Source: Candidatus Bathyarchaeota archaeon (GTDB lineage: Archaea; Thermoproteota; Bathyarchaeia; Bathyarchaeales; Bathycorpusculaceae). From it: a stretch of DNA of 7,662 nt. Every line of letters begins with the position of its first letter. Positions within the stretch are counted from its first letter, which is position 1. Of this stretch, positions 1-5,030 are shown piece by piece. The stretch covers positions 1 through 7,662 of the forward strand of contig DAOVMU010000067.1 in NCBI GenBank assembly GCA_030630585.1, given 5' to 3'. Made by a program: the position numbers and the translations under genes. The notes beneath the pieces are model-generated. The model had not been told where the DNA came from and did not search any database. It saw only the letters and a list, made by a program, of their open reading frames with translations.

Positions 1-197
1 ATCCCCATCTCGCTCCCACCATATTTTTCAGGGATAACTATACCTGGAAAACCAGCCTCAACCAAGGTCTTCCAAAAATCCTCGGGAAACTCATGATTCT
101 TGTCTTTCTCTCTCCAATATTCTGGACCAAAATCTTCAGCTATGTCAGAAGCTGCTTCAACTATCATTTTCTGTTCAGCAGTCAAGTCAAAATCCAA
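1..197 (-). CDS. Acyl-CoA dehydrogenase, N-terminal fragment (cut by window edge)
   Basis: Reading leftward from a TTG at 197-195 gives 65 codons that run off the window. The peptide begins MDFDLTAEQKMIVEAASDIA and later contains WREKDKNHEFPEDFWKTL, EAGFPGIVIPEKYGG and SEMG. This is the all-helical N-terminal domain of flavin acyl-CoA dehydrogenases, with the typical 'L-E-A-G-x-x-G-x-x-x-P-E-x-Y-G-G' stretch. The family oxidises acyl-CoA thioesters to trans-2-enoyl-CoA with FAD, passing electrons to ETF. The FAD-binding middle and C-terminal domains and the catalytic glutamate lie outside the window, so substrate chain length cannot be judged. The reading frame stays open for at least 13 codons before the TTG without a better start. 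TTG is chosen because family members usually begin M-D-F-x-L-T and a GGGAG lies just upstream, although its spacing is short. A TATA-like box at 244-252 supports transcription from here. Confidence 0.88.
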   Translation of the reverse strand, partial: MDFDLTAEQKMIVEAASDIAEDFGPEYWREKDKNHEFPEDFWKTLVEAGFPGIVIPEKYGGSEMG

Positions 198-243
198 AGT
201 TCTCCCAACCCAAGTTTTTATGACAAAAATATCTCCAAGCTAA

Positions 244-252
244 GAATATAAA
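244..252 (-). promoter_or_regulatory. TATA-like box before acyl-CoA dehydrogenase
   Basis: The minus strand reads TTTATATTC, preceded by a purine-rich GAAAGAA that could serve as the TFB-recognition element. Placing the transcript start about 26 bp downstream puts it near 222, leaving a leader of about 25 nt before the TTG at 197. It is the strongest TATA-like match in the 213-bp gap between the dehydrogenase and lysS. Assigned by sequence and position only. Confidence 0.55.
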
Positions 253-410
253 TTCTTTCACGACATAAACGCAAATATTCTATTGTTGTTAAGGCATCGT
301 TGCACAATACTCCTCATGTTTCAGTTGAAGACCAGCAGTGAGATGAGCCCTCTAATCTGATCCATAGTGAAATGTAGGGCACTCACCCGAAATCATTCAA
401 CGAATCATGG

Positions 411-2012
411 TCACATGTTTGATGCTTTTTGTACAGCGTTGATTACGTTTTGTTTCCCCATGGCAAGTATGTAAGGACCCAGTCTTGGCCCTCGCGGCAC
501 GCCGATAAGAATTATGTACAGCGTTTTGAAGAATTTTGCTGGTTGCAGGTTATGTTTTTTTGCTGTGTTGAATACGGCGTTTTGTATCTTTTCAGCCTCA
601 TTCTCAACTTTTAACACTTCAATCAATTCTTTCAATGCATCTTTCTCTTCCGCAGTTATGCTTATGGCTGTTTCTTTTATCTCTTCAAAATCCCTTACCC
701 AATTAAACGCATAACCAACTCGCTTCTTCAAGTCTTCATCAAACATTTGATCTTTCTGCAAATAGCCGTAATTTCGAAGCTTTTCAGTTATGAATTCTTC
801 TTCGTGTTCTTTTGGAGCCATCTTTACCAAGAAAGCCAGCAGATTATATGGCACGTGGATGCTTGGTTCTTCAGGAGATTTCAGGCTCCAACAGTATTCG
901 TACAGTCCGCGGAGTTTAGCCAGTTCTCTCTTGTCCTTCACCATCTTTTTTCCGAAGTACACATCCTCCAAATGATCCAGCTCGTTCATGTAGAAGGGTA
1001 TGTCAGTCGTGTCTAGTGTGCGGGTTCCAACGAACCTTTTCAACATAAGCAAAAGCAAAGACTGCGGTGACCCATAACAAAACCAGACTTGAGGAGTTAA
1101 AACGTTCCCCACGGAACTAGAGATTTTCTTTCCAGTTTTATCAAGGAACATTTCGTAACGTGCGTGCATGGGTGGTTCATACCGTAAGATTTCCCGACAA
1201 ATTCTATCATTTATCCTTACAGAATCCTCTATGTCTTTCCCGTAGGCTTCAAACCTTATATCAAGAGCCTTCCATCTAACGGCAAATTCACCCTTCCAAC
1301 TAAGCTTTCCTTCACCCTTCGTAACGTCTGCCTCCCCTTTGTGGCCGCAGCCTCCTATCCAACGTCCTCCTATTTCCATGCCTTCGCAAACATACAGAGC
1401 CTTGTTTTCTCCAGCGAGAAATTCGGTAGCTTTTGTGGTGTATATGCGTCCACAGTTTTTGCAGACTGGAAAGTAAGGTAAGACTTCCACGTAACGTTCC
1501 TGGCCAACTTCTTCTTTAACTATTTCGCCAACTCTCTTTGCGTTAAGAAGCAGTGTTCTGATTTCCTCGTTCAGCAGTCCCGTTTCATAAGCGTCTTTAC
1601 CAGACATATACTTGTACTCTATTCCACACTTGGTCAAAGATTCTAAGAGCAGCGAACTCATGTGCAGGCCATAGCTTTCATGGCAACCAAAAGGATCTGG
1701 AATAGCAGTTACTGGAAAGCCCAAATGTTTTTCTAGAGATTTTGGCAGTCCAGCAGGGACTTTCCGTAAACCATCCATGTCATCACAGAAAGCAATTAAC
1801 TCTGAATTATTGTCTTGTCCTCGAATAGCTAAGGTAACGGCGTAGGAACGAGCGGCGTCACCTAAATTGCCAACATGGGGAAGCCCAGAAGCTCCAAGTC
1901 CCATCTCCGTTCTAATCATATCTAAGTTTCTATCCAACTTCTGCTCTCTTTCAATTATTTTGGCAGCCATTTTGTCGTACCATGTGCCGCGACCAATTAT
2001 TTTCTCGCTCAT
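411..2012 (-). CDS. lysS: Class I lysyl-tRNA synthetase (lysine--tRNA ligase)
   Basis: This 533-residue protein charges tRNA-Lys with lysine using ATP in the cytoplasm. It is the class I form common in archaea, not the class II form of most bacteria. The N-terminal segment GTWYDKMAAKIIERE aligns with the family's 'HWAD-x-x-A-x-x-I' opening. The HIGH-type signature is HVGN (46-49), followed by CDDMDGLRKVP (76-86) and PFGCHESYG (107-115). Cys184/Cys187 and Cys209/Cys222 with CGH (222-224) form the probable zinc-binding insert. The KMSKS-type loop is KISSS (296-300) followed by VGNV. The C-terminal region is helical and ends with a GPRLG motif typical of the family. The start is the ATG at 2012. 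A 64-residue upstream extension is rejected because it only overlaps the neighbouring membrane-protein gene in another frame. GAGG lies about 13 nt before the ATG. The usual GKDH motif reads GKDI (258-261), and PSG before HIGH reads ASG. Confidence 0.94.
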   Translation of the reverse strand: MSEKIIGRGTWYDKMAAKIIEREQKLDRNLDMIRTEMGLGASGLPHVGNLGDAARSYAVTLAIRGQDNNSELIAFCDDMDGLRKVPAGLPKSLEKHLGFPVTAIPDPFGCHESYGLHMSSLLLESLTKCGIEYKYMSGKDAYETGLLNEEIRTLLLNAKRVGEIVKEEVGQERYVEVLPYFPVCKNCGRIYTTKATEFLAGENKALYVCEGMEIGGRWIGGCGHKGEADVTKGEGKLSWKGEFAVRWKALDIRFEAYGKDIEDSVRINDRICREILRYEPPMHARYEMFLDKTGKKISSSVGNVLTPQVWFCYGSPQSLLLLMLKRFVGTRTLDTTDIPFYMNELDHLEDVYFGKKMVKDKRELAKLRGLYEYCWSLKSPEEPSIHVPYNLLAFLVKMAPKEHEEEFITEKLRNYGYLQKDQMFDEDLKKRVGYAFNWVRDFEEIKETAISITAEEKDALKELIEVLKVENEAEKIQNAVFNTAKKHNLQPAKFFKTLYIILIGVPRGPRLGPYILAMGKQNVINAVQKASNM

Positions 2013-2048
2013 ACCAAGTTTAGCCTCTACCAGCTTTAACCAAACTGC

Positions 2049-2072
2049 TAATAAAAAATGTTTAGAAAAACG
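2049..2072 (-). terminator. T-rich 3' end of SPFH cluster, also possible lysS promoter
   Basis: On the minus strand, directly after the TAA of the small membrane protein, there is a T5 run (2070-2066) and a T6 run (2058-2053) with no strong hairpin. Such T-tracts are the usual intrinsic termination signal in archaea. The second run, TTTTTTATTAG, could also act as a weak TATA element for lysS, placing a start near 2028 and a leader of about 15 nt. The two readings are compatible, and both separate lysS from the upstream cluster. Confidence 0.5.
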
Positions 2073-2074
2073 AG

Positions 2075-2422
2075 TTACTTTTTTCTCAAAGCAGCAGCAA
2101 TTGCCAGAGCGCCCAGCACAAGCAGCATTATTGCCAAGGAATAAAACCAGCCAAAGCTTGAAACAAACCATGCCCCACCAATAGCTATGAGTAGAAGCGC
2201 CCACGCAAACGTACTGAAGGAGCCGCGTTCATATTTCTGCGGATTTGAAGCCCTAATTCCAGCTAAAGCAATTAGCCAACAACCGTACAATGCAAGTATT
2301 AAGGGTGGAATCAACAGCCAATCAGGAACCAGATGCAACGGTTCATAGAGAAGTATAGAAATTACTAGGATTATTAGGAAAACGCCTATGGACAACAGTT
2401 CCCGTTTTTCCCCTTCAGACAT
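2075..2422 (-). CDS. Small four-helix membrane protein, function unknown
   Basis: This 115-residue protein is almost entirely hydrophobic. Four membrane segments can be read at about residues 9-26, 34-56, 71-89 and 92-112. They are joined by a short loop with proline (EPLHLVPDW), a longer charged loop (RASNPQKYERGS, 57-68) and a tight turn near residue 90. The ends are charged: MSEGEKRE at the N terminus and RKK at the C terminus. I do not recognise a named family, and there are no conserved catalytic residues to point to. The ATG lies 11 bases after the stop of the SPFH gene, with AGAGGC as ribosome binding site, so the two are almost certainly co-transcribed. The context suggests a membrane partner or anchor for the SPFH protein, which is inference only. 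Its 3' end is followed by T-tracts. Confidence 0.85.
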   Translation of the reverse strand: MSEGEKRELLSIGVFLIILVISILLYEPLHLVPDWLLIPPLILALYGCWLIALAGIRASNPQKYERGSFSTFAWALLLIAIGGAWFVSSFGWFYSLAIMLLVLGALAIAAALRKK

Positions 2423-2433
2423 CTAGTTGCCTC

Positions 2434-3402
2434 TTACTCCATCTTCGCTCCACAGTCTGGACAGAACTTTGAAGTAGAAGGAATGAGTTTTCCACATTTT
2501 GGACATTTGATTGTTCCAGCAGCTGCCGGCGTAAGTTGTGTTCCGCATTCAGGACAGAACTTTGAAGTAGAAGGAACTTTCGCACTGCATTTTGGACAAA
2601 TCACTAACGCGGCAGCAGGTGCCTGCGCTGGACCAGTAGGCGTCATAATCTGCGGTATAAGCACCATGCCCGTTCCTAGGCCAGCACCAGACGATTTTCC
2701 AAGCTCTTCCGCAGCCTTCTTCACAGTCTCCATTCGCAGCACTTCTTCTGGTGCAGCCCTTCCAGTTCTAAGCCAGAACAGCCGCTCACGATATTCTGGT
2801 GTCGTGTCTATTCCCTCAAACCGTAGGTCTGTCAGTTCCAATCCAATTCGCTTGAAATAGTCCAAGATCGCGTTTTTTACAATTATTGATGTCTCGTCAA
2901 GTCTTGTAAAAACAGTAATCAAATCGTAGTGGGAAAGTTCATCAATCATCTTTTCATTCAAGAAGCCACGCAGGTAATTGTTAACGTCCTCGGTTGAGTA
3001 TGCTTTTTGCCCACCCACAACCTCGTTCACGAAGAGCTGTGGATTTTCAACCTTGAACCAGAATGACCCATGCACCTGCAGAGGTGCAAGCTCTGTGGTT
3101 TGGGCTCGCGTGCCATATTTTCCAGCAAAAACTTTCGTTGAGATAAAAATTACTGAGGCTTTGAAAGGTTTTTCACCATATCCAGCAATTCGCGACAGTA
3201 ATCCAGTCAGCAATGACAGATTCAGCGTTGTTAATGTGTGTCTTCCTGCACCAAAAACATCGTAAGCTTTACCATCTCTGAAAAACACTGCAACTTCATA
3301 CTCATGCACTATTAGCTGAGAACCCCATGTAATTTCTTCGTTTGGATACCTCCACAGAATATCTTCTGATCCCGGGTTCTTCCAGTCTATAACTTGCGGC
3401 AT
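2434..3402 (-). CDS. SPFH-domain protein with C-terminal double zinc ribbon (YdjI/COG4260-like)
   Basis: This 322-residue protein resembles the 'virion core protein-like' SPFH family (COG4260) that includes Bacillus subtilis YdjI, which is of similar length. The opening MPQVIDWKNPGSEDILWRYP and ITWGSQLIVHEYEVAVFFRDGK are typical, as is the following FGAGRHTLTTLN. The SPFH (flotillin/band 7) domain covers about residues 28-215. A low-complexity linker rich in Gly, Ala and Pro (about 235-265) leads to two tandem zinc ribbons: Cys269/272/283/286 and Cys300/303/314/317. Both carry the same PSTSKFCP core and are spaced exactly 31 residues apart. No membrane helix is visible, so any membrane link would be peripheral or through partners. 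SPFH proteins oligomerise into membrane-associated scaffolds. The ATG follows the TAA of the upstream gene after one base, with GGGAGTGAG as ribosome binding site, so the pair is translationally coupled. The molecular function of the family is poorly defined. Confidence 0.88.
   Translation of the reverse strand: MPQVIDWKNPGSEDILWRYPNEEITWGSQLIVHEYEVAVFFRDGKAYDVFGAGRHTLTTLNLSLLTGLLSRIAGYGEKPFKASVIFISTKVFAGKYGTRAQTTELAPLQVHGSFWFKVENPQLFVNEVVGGQKAYSTEDVNNYLRGFLNEKMIDELSHYDLITVFTRLDETSIIVKNAILDYFKRIGLELTDLRFEGIDTTPEYRERLFWLRTGRAAPEEVLRMETVKKAAEELGKSSGAGLGTGMVLIPQIMTPTGPAQAPAAALVICPKCSAKVPSTSKFCPECGTQLTPAAAGTIKCPKCGKLIPSTSKFCPDCGAKME
2459..2483 (-). repeat. Zinc-ribbon coding repeat, copy 2 (last ribbon)
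   Basis: This 25-base stretch is identical, base for base, to 2552-2576. The offset is 93 bases, exactly 31 codons, and a further 11-base match lies at 2495-2505 versus 2588-2598. It encodes the PSTSKFCP core of the last zinc ribbon. Identity at synonymous positions indicates recent duplication or gene conversion rather than protein-level convergence. Confidence 0.9.
2552..2576 (-). repeat. Zinc-ribbon coding repeat, copy 1 (first ribbon)
   Basis: This is the partner of the repeat at 2459-2483, encoding the same core of the first zinc ribbon. The sequence between and around the two copies has diverged, so the exact match is local to the second cysteine knuckle of each ribbon. Confidence 0.9.
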
Positions 3403-3403
3403 C

Positions 3404-3940
3404 TTAACTCACTCCCAATATTACTTCGCCTCTCCTATCAAAGGTTTCCTCAAAAGCCTCCAACGTTTCAACCAAATGTTGTATGCGTTCTTTTGCCTTT
3501 CCGGGTTCCTGTTTCATAACTTCCGACTTGAACGCGTCAACTTCGTCAACTATTTTCAGCACGTCATCAACCAGTTGGTTATCAAAGTCAATCATTCTAT
3601 CAAGACTTGCTTCTCTAACCTTCACTATATTGAAGAAACCGGTATATCCATAAGAAGCATGATTCACCTTTTCTGCTACGCGATCAAATTTTGCCACCAG
3701 ACGATCCATACTTGTTAAAACATCGAATAAGCGGCGATCAGACATTTTTTGAAAAACATCTTTAAGGTCGCTTTTTGCCACTGACAGCCTACGGTACAAA
3801 TGGTTTCTGATAAGCCTGTCAGATTCTCTCCGCAACTCTTTTTCTTTGTAACCACGAAACCCGGGAATCGCCGCAAGAATACGCTCAGAAAGACCCATCT
3901 GCTTTTTCGCCTTTTCGTAAAAATCTTTTTTCTCACTCAA
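3404..3940 (-). CDS. Conserved helical protein linked to SPFH gene, function unknown
   Basis: This 178-residue protein is highly charged and appears almost wholly alpha-helical, with likely coiled-coil stretches at about 36-95 and 115-170. There is no signal peptide, membrane segment or cysteine. Two segments look like family signatures: IPGFRGYKEKELRRESD (25-41) and ASYGYTGFFNIVKVREASL (95-113), followed by DRMIDFDNQLV. From memory, similar 'IPG-x-x-GY-x-E-K-E-x-R-R' and 'YGY-x-GFF-x-x-VKV' signatures occur in uncharacterised bacterial proteins, but I could not check this. The start is TTG at 3940, with GAGGG about 8 nt upstream. An in-frame ATG at 3955 is ruled out because it runs into TAG after three codons. 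The stop lies one base before the ATG of the SPFH gene. This spacing strongly suggests the two products work together, perhaps as an assembly partner or regulator of the SPFH scaffold. Confidence 0.85.
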   Translation of the reverse strand: MSEKKDFYEKAKKQMGLSERILAAIPGFRGYKEKELRRESDRLIRNHLYRRLSVAKSDLKDVFQKMSDRRLFDVLTSMDRLVAKFDRVAEKVNHASYGYTGFFNIVKVREASLDRMIDFDNQLVDDVLKIVDEVDAFKSEVMKQEPGKAKERIQHLVETLEAFEETFDRRGEVILGVS

Positions 3941-3992
3941 GAACTATTCCCTCATTTTTGTCTTTTGATTTAGTAAATGCTTAGTTACCACA

Positions 3993-4049
3993 TTTAAGGT
4001 TTAGTTTCACAACTCTCTATGTTGTTTTAACATTTAGTCTAAACTTAAA
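3993..4049. repeat. Near-perfect inverted repeat in divergent promoter region
   Basis: The left arm TTTAAGGTTTAG (3993-4004) matches the reverse complement of the right arm CTAAACTTAAA (4039-4049), apart from one extra G. The arms are 34 bp apart. The repeat lies between the divergently transcribed helical-protein gene and the winged-helix gene, upstream of the likely promoters of both. Its spacing suggests a two-site operator rather than a transcript hairpin. The bound protein is unknown, and the region is AT-rich, so chance is possible. Confidence 0.4.
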
Positions 4050-4156
4050 ATTACCAGAAAAGCGGGGGCTGGAGTCGAAATCTTCAGAACAAGGATGTAG
4101 TGTCAATTCAGCTTTTCTTTCCTTAGAGTGTGTAGGTATTTCGTATGCGTAAAGGG

Positions 4157-4165
4157 TTTATACTA
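4157..4165 (+). promoter_or_regulatory. TATA-like box before winged-helix gene
   Basis: TTTATACTA is the best TATA-like match upstream of the plus-strand gene, preceded by GTAAAGG. A start about 26 bp downstream would fall near 4185-4188, giving a very short leader that just includes or clips the AGAGGT ribosome binding site at 4185-4190. Confidence 0.5.
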
Positions 4166-4197
4166 AAAAAGCGTGAAATACTTCAGAGGTTTTGGTG

Positions 4198-4491
4198 ATG
4201 CGTAGGTCCAAGCTTGAAATGTACATTGATATCCTACAGGTTTTGGCGTGGCGTGGACCGTTGAAGTTGACTCACGTCATGTACAAGGCAAACGTGAACT
4301 GCAGCGTTCTTAAGGAGCATCTGGATTTTCTAATTAGGTATGGCTTAGTGGAAGAAAGAACTGTTGAGAAAAAAAGAATTGTTTATGCAGTAACTCAAAG
4401 AGGCAGAATTGTAATCAAACACTTCGGAGAACTGAAGCAAGTGTTACTTATAACAGAAGAAAACAAGAATAGAATGCCAATTCCCTTCTAG
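4198..4491 (+). CDS. Small winged-helix DNA-binding protein (Sso10a-like / HTH_45 type)
   Basis: This 97-residue protein opens with RRSKLEMYIDILQVLAWRGP, matches the 'K-S-K-L-E-I-x-x-x-I-L' start of the archaeal Sso10a-like winged-helix family, and continues with LKLTHVMYKANVNCSVLKEH (about 20-39), the expected second and recognition helices. The wing follows as LVEERTVEKKRIVYAVTQRGRIV (about 48-70), where the 'Y-x-x-T-x-x-G' pattern is typical. A last helix (about 68-85) is where relatives dimerise. Members bind DNA as regulators or nucleoid proteins. Three potential start codons lie in tandem: TTG 4192, GTG 4195 and ATG 4198. ATG is preferred because AGAGGT (4185-4190) then has 7-nt spacing. 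It is the only plus-strand gene here, and it diverges from the SPFH cluster across 257 bp, making it a candidate local regulator. No target can be read from the sequence. Confidence 0.85.
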   Translation: MRRSKLEMYIDILQVLAWRGPLKLTHVMYKANVNCSVLKEHLDFLIRYGLVEERTVEKKRIVYAVTQRGRIVIKHFGELKQVLLITEENKNRMPIPF

Positions 4492-4520
4492 TTTTTAGAG
4501 CGCGCCACGCGTTATTTTTT
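4492..4520 (+). terminator. Hairpin plus T-tract after winged-helix gene
   Basis: The TAG is followed at once by a T5 run (4492-4496). A short GC hairpin CGCG-CCA-CGCG (4501-4511) and TTATTTTTT (4512-4520) come next. This resembles an intrinsic terminator for the plus-strand gene. The final T-run is also the last codons and stop of the convergent metallopeptidase gene, so the two transcripts probably overlap or end within about 25 bp of each other. Confidence 0.6.
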
Positions 4521-4907
4521 CGAGTTCGAAGATCTTCTTTCAAGTAACACTCGATGTAACCTTTCCACTCGTTTCTTATCAATGTAGCCTTTGTGAGGAC
4601 GAAAGCCTCCTGAAAATCCCTTAGGAATATGCAAGAGCTCATGAATCAACGTCCTTTCCTTTTCTTCATCACTTAACTTATCATATTGTTCAGAAATAAC
4701 TTCGATAACATATACGGGTGGCCGCCGCAACGCTTCCTGCCATATCCTTCCCAACCCATGAATACGGGCAATAATACGTTTAGATTTTGAACCCTTACTT
4801 CGATAACAATACACAAATTGAGGCACAACATGAAATAGGTCTAAACTGTCTGCGATCTCATCCACTAACCTCTTAACATCCGGAGCCTCCACGTAATCCA
4901 ACGTCAA
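4512..4907 (-). CDS. Putative zinc metallopeptidase (COG4900 / phage-metallopeptidase-like)
   Basis: This 131-residue protein carries HELLH at residues 89-93 with a third histidine at 105 in FRPHKGY. That is the HExxH zinc site with a distant extra ligand seen in the small 'predicted metallopeptidase' family COG4900. Relatives are found in archaea and in phage genomes. The N-terminal part (LDYVEAPDVKRLVDEIADSL) and the central KRIIARIHGLGRIWQEALRR resemble archaeal members. There is no signal peptide or membrane segment, so it is probably cytoplasmic; its substrate is unknown. The start is TTG at 4907, with AAGGTGATGAG ending five bases before it. A TGA two codons upstream blocks any longer reading. 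An out-of-frame ATG at 4914 lies inside the ribosome binding site; removing one T from the TTTT at 4906-4909 would fuse it in frame as MSLTLDYVEAP. The gene is separated by 123 bp from the zinc-ribbon gene and converges with the winged-helix gene. Confidence 0.85.
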   Translation of the reverse strand: MTLDYVEAPDVKRLVDEIADSLDLFHVVPQFVYCYRSKGSKSKRIIARIHGLGRIWQEALRRPPVYVIEVISEQYDKLSDEEKERTLIHELLHIPKGFSGGFRPHKGYIDKKRVERLHRVLLERRSSNSKK

Positions 4908-4912
4908 AACTC

Positions 4913-4920
4913 ATCACCTT
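4913..4920 (-). promoter_or_regulatory. Ribosome binding site deciding the metallopeptidase TTG start
   Basis: The minus strand reads AAGGTGAT, closely matching the complement of an archaeal 16S rRNA tail. It sits five bases before TTG 4907 and eleven before a second TTG at 4901, favouring the first. Confidence 0.6.
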
Positions 4921-4971
4921 CTAACATCTAAGCGCCCGTTTATGCTCAGTTTCTCATTACCACTAGCATTA

Positions 4972-4986
4972 AACTCTTTAAAAGTT
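4972..4986 (-). promoter_or_regulatory. Possible TATA element and dyad before metallopeptidase
   Basis: The minus strand reads AACTTTTAAAGAGTT, an imperfect 15-bp palindrome centred on TTTAAA. A transcript start about 26 bp downstream would give a leader of about 45 nt. It is the most TATA-like sequence in the gap, but the match is modest. Confidence 0.35.
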
Positions 4987-5005
4987 GTTTGAATCTTGTT
5001 CAAAC
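4987..5005 (-). terminator. Perfect 7-bp hairpin after zinc-ribbon gene
   Basis: GTTTGAA-CAAGA-TTCAAAC on the minus strand is a perfect 7-bp stem with a 5-base loop. It begins 26 bases after the stop of the zinc-ribbon gene, and CTTTTAAAG follows on the 3' side. It could end the FAD-dehydrogenase/zinc-ribbon transcript or stabilise its 3' end. As a dyad upstream of the metallopeptidase, it could instead be an operator. Confidence 0.45.
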
Positions 5006-5030
5006 GTGGAGCGACAGCTCTAACTGCCCC

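Noticed and set aside
328..366. Possible C/D-box small RNA in the gap after lysS
   Set aside because: TGAGATGAG and CTGA are present on the plus strand, but the C box is imperfect and no second box pair or terminal stem is convincing.
345..384. Bulged inverted repeat GAGCCCT / AGGGCACTC
   Set aside because: It has seven pairs with a two-base bulge and a loop of 24 bases, too weak to call a structure or terminator.
429..1016. Several overlapping plus-strand open frames opposite lysS
   Set aside because: They are short, overlap each other in different frames and lie entirely antisense to lysS.
2013..2204. 64-residue N-terminal extension of LysRS
   Set aside because: It lies over the 3' half of the small membrane-protein gene in another frame, is Cys/Trp-rich, does not resemble LysRS, and the family starts near MSEKIIGRGTWYDK.
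2483..2860. 125-codon plus-strand open frame opposite the SPFH gene
   Set aside because: It is a mirror of a well-supported protein-coding gene, has no ribosome binding site of note and no recognisable domain.
3944..3955. In-frame ATG upstream of the helical-protein gene
   Set aside because: It reads ATG AGG GAA TAG and stops before reaching the gene, leaving TTG 3940 as the start.
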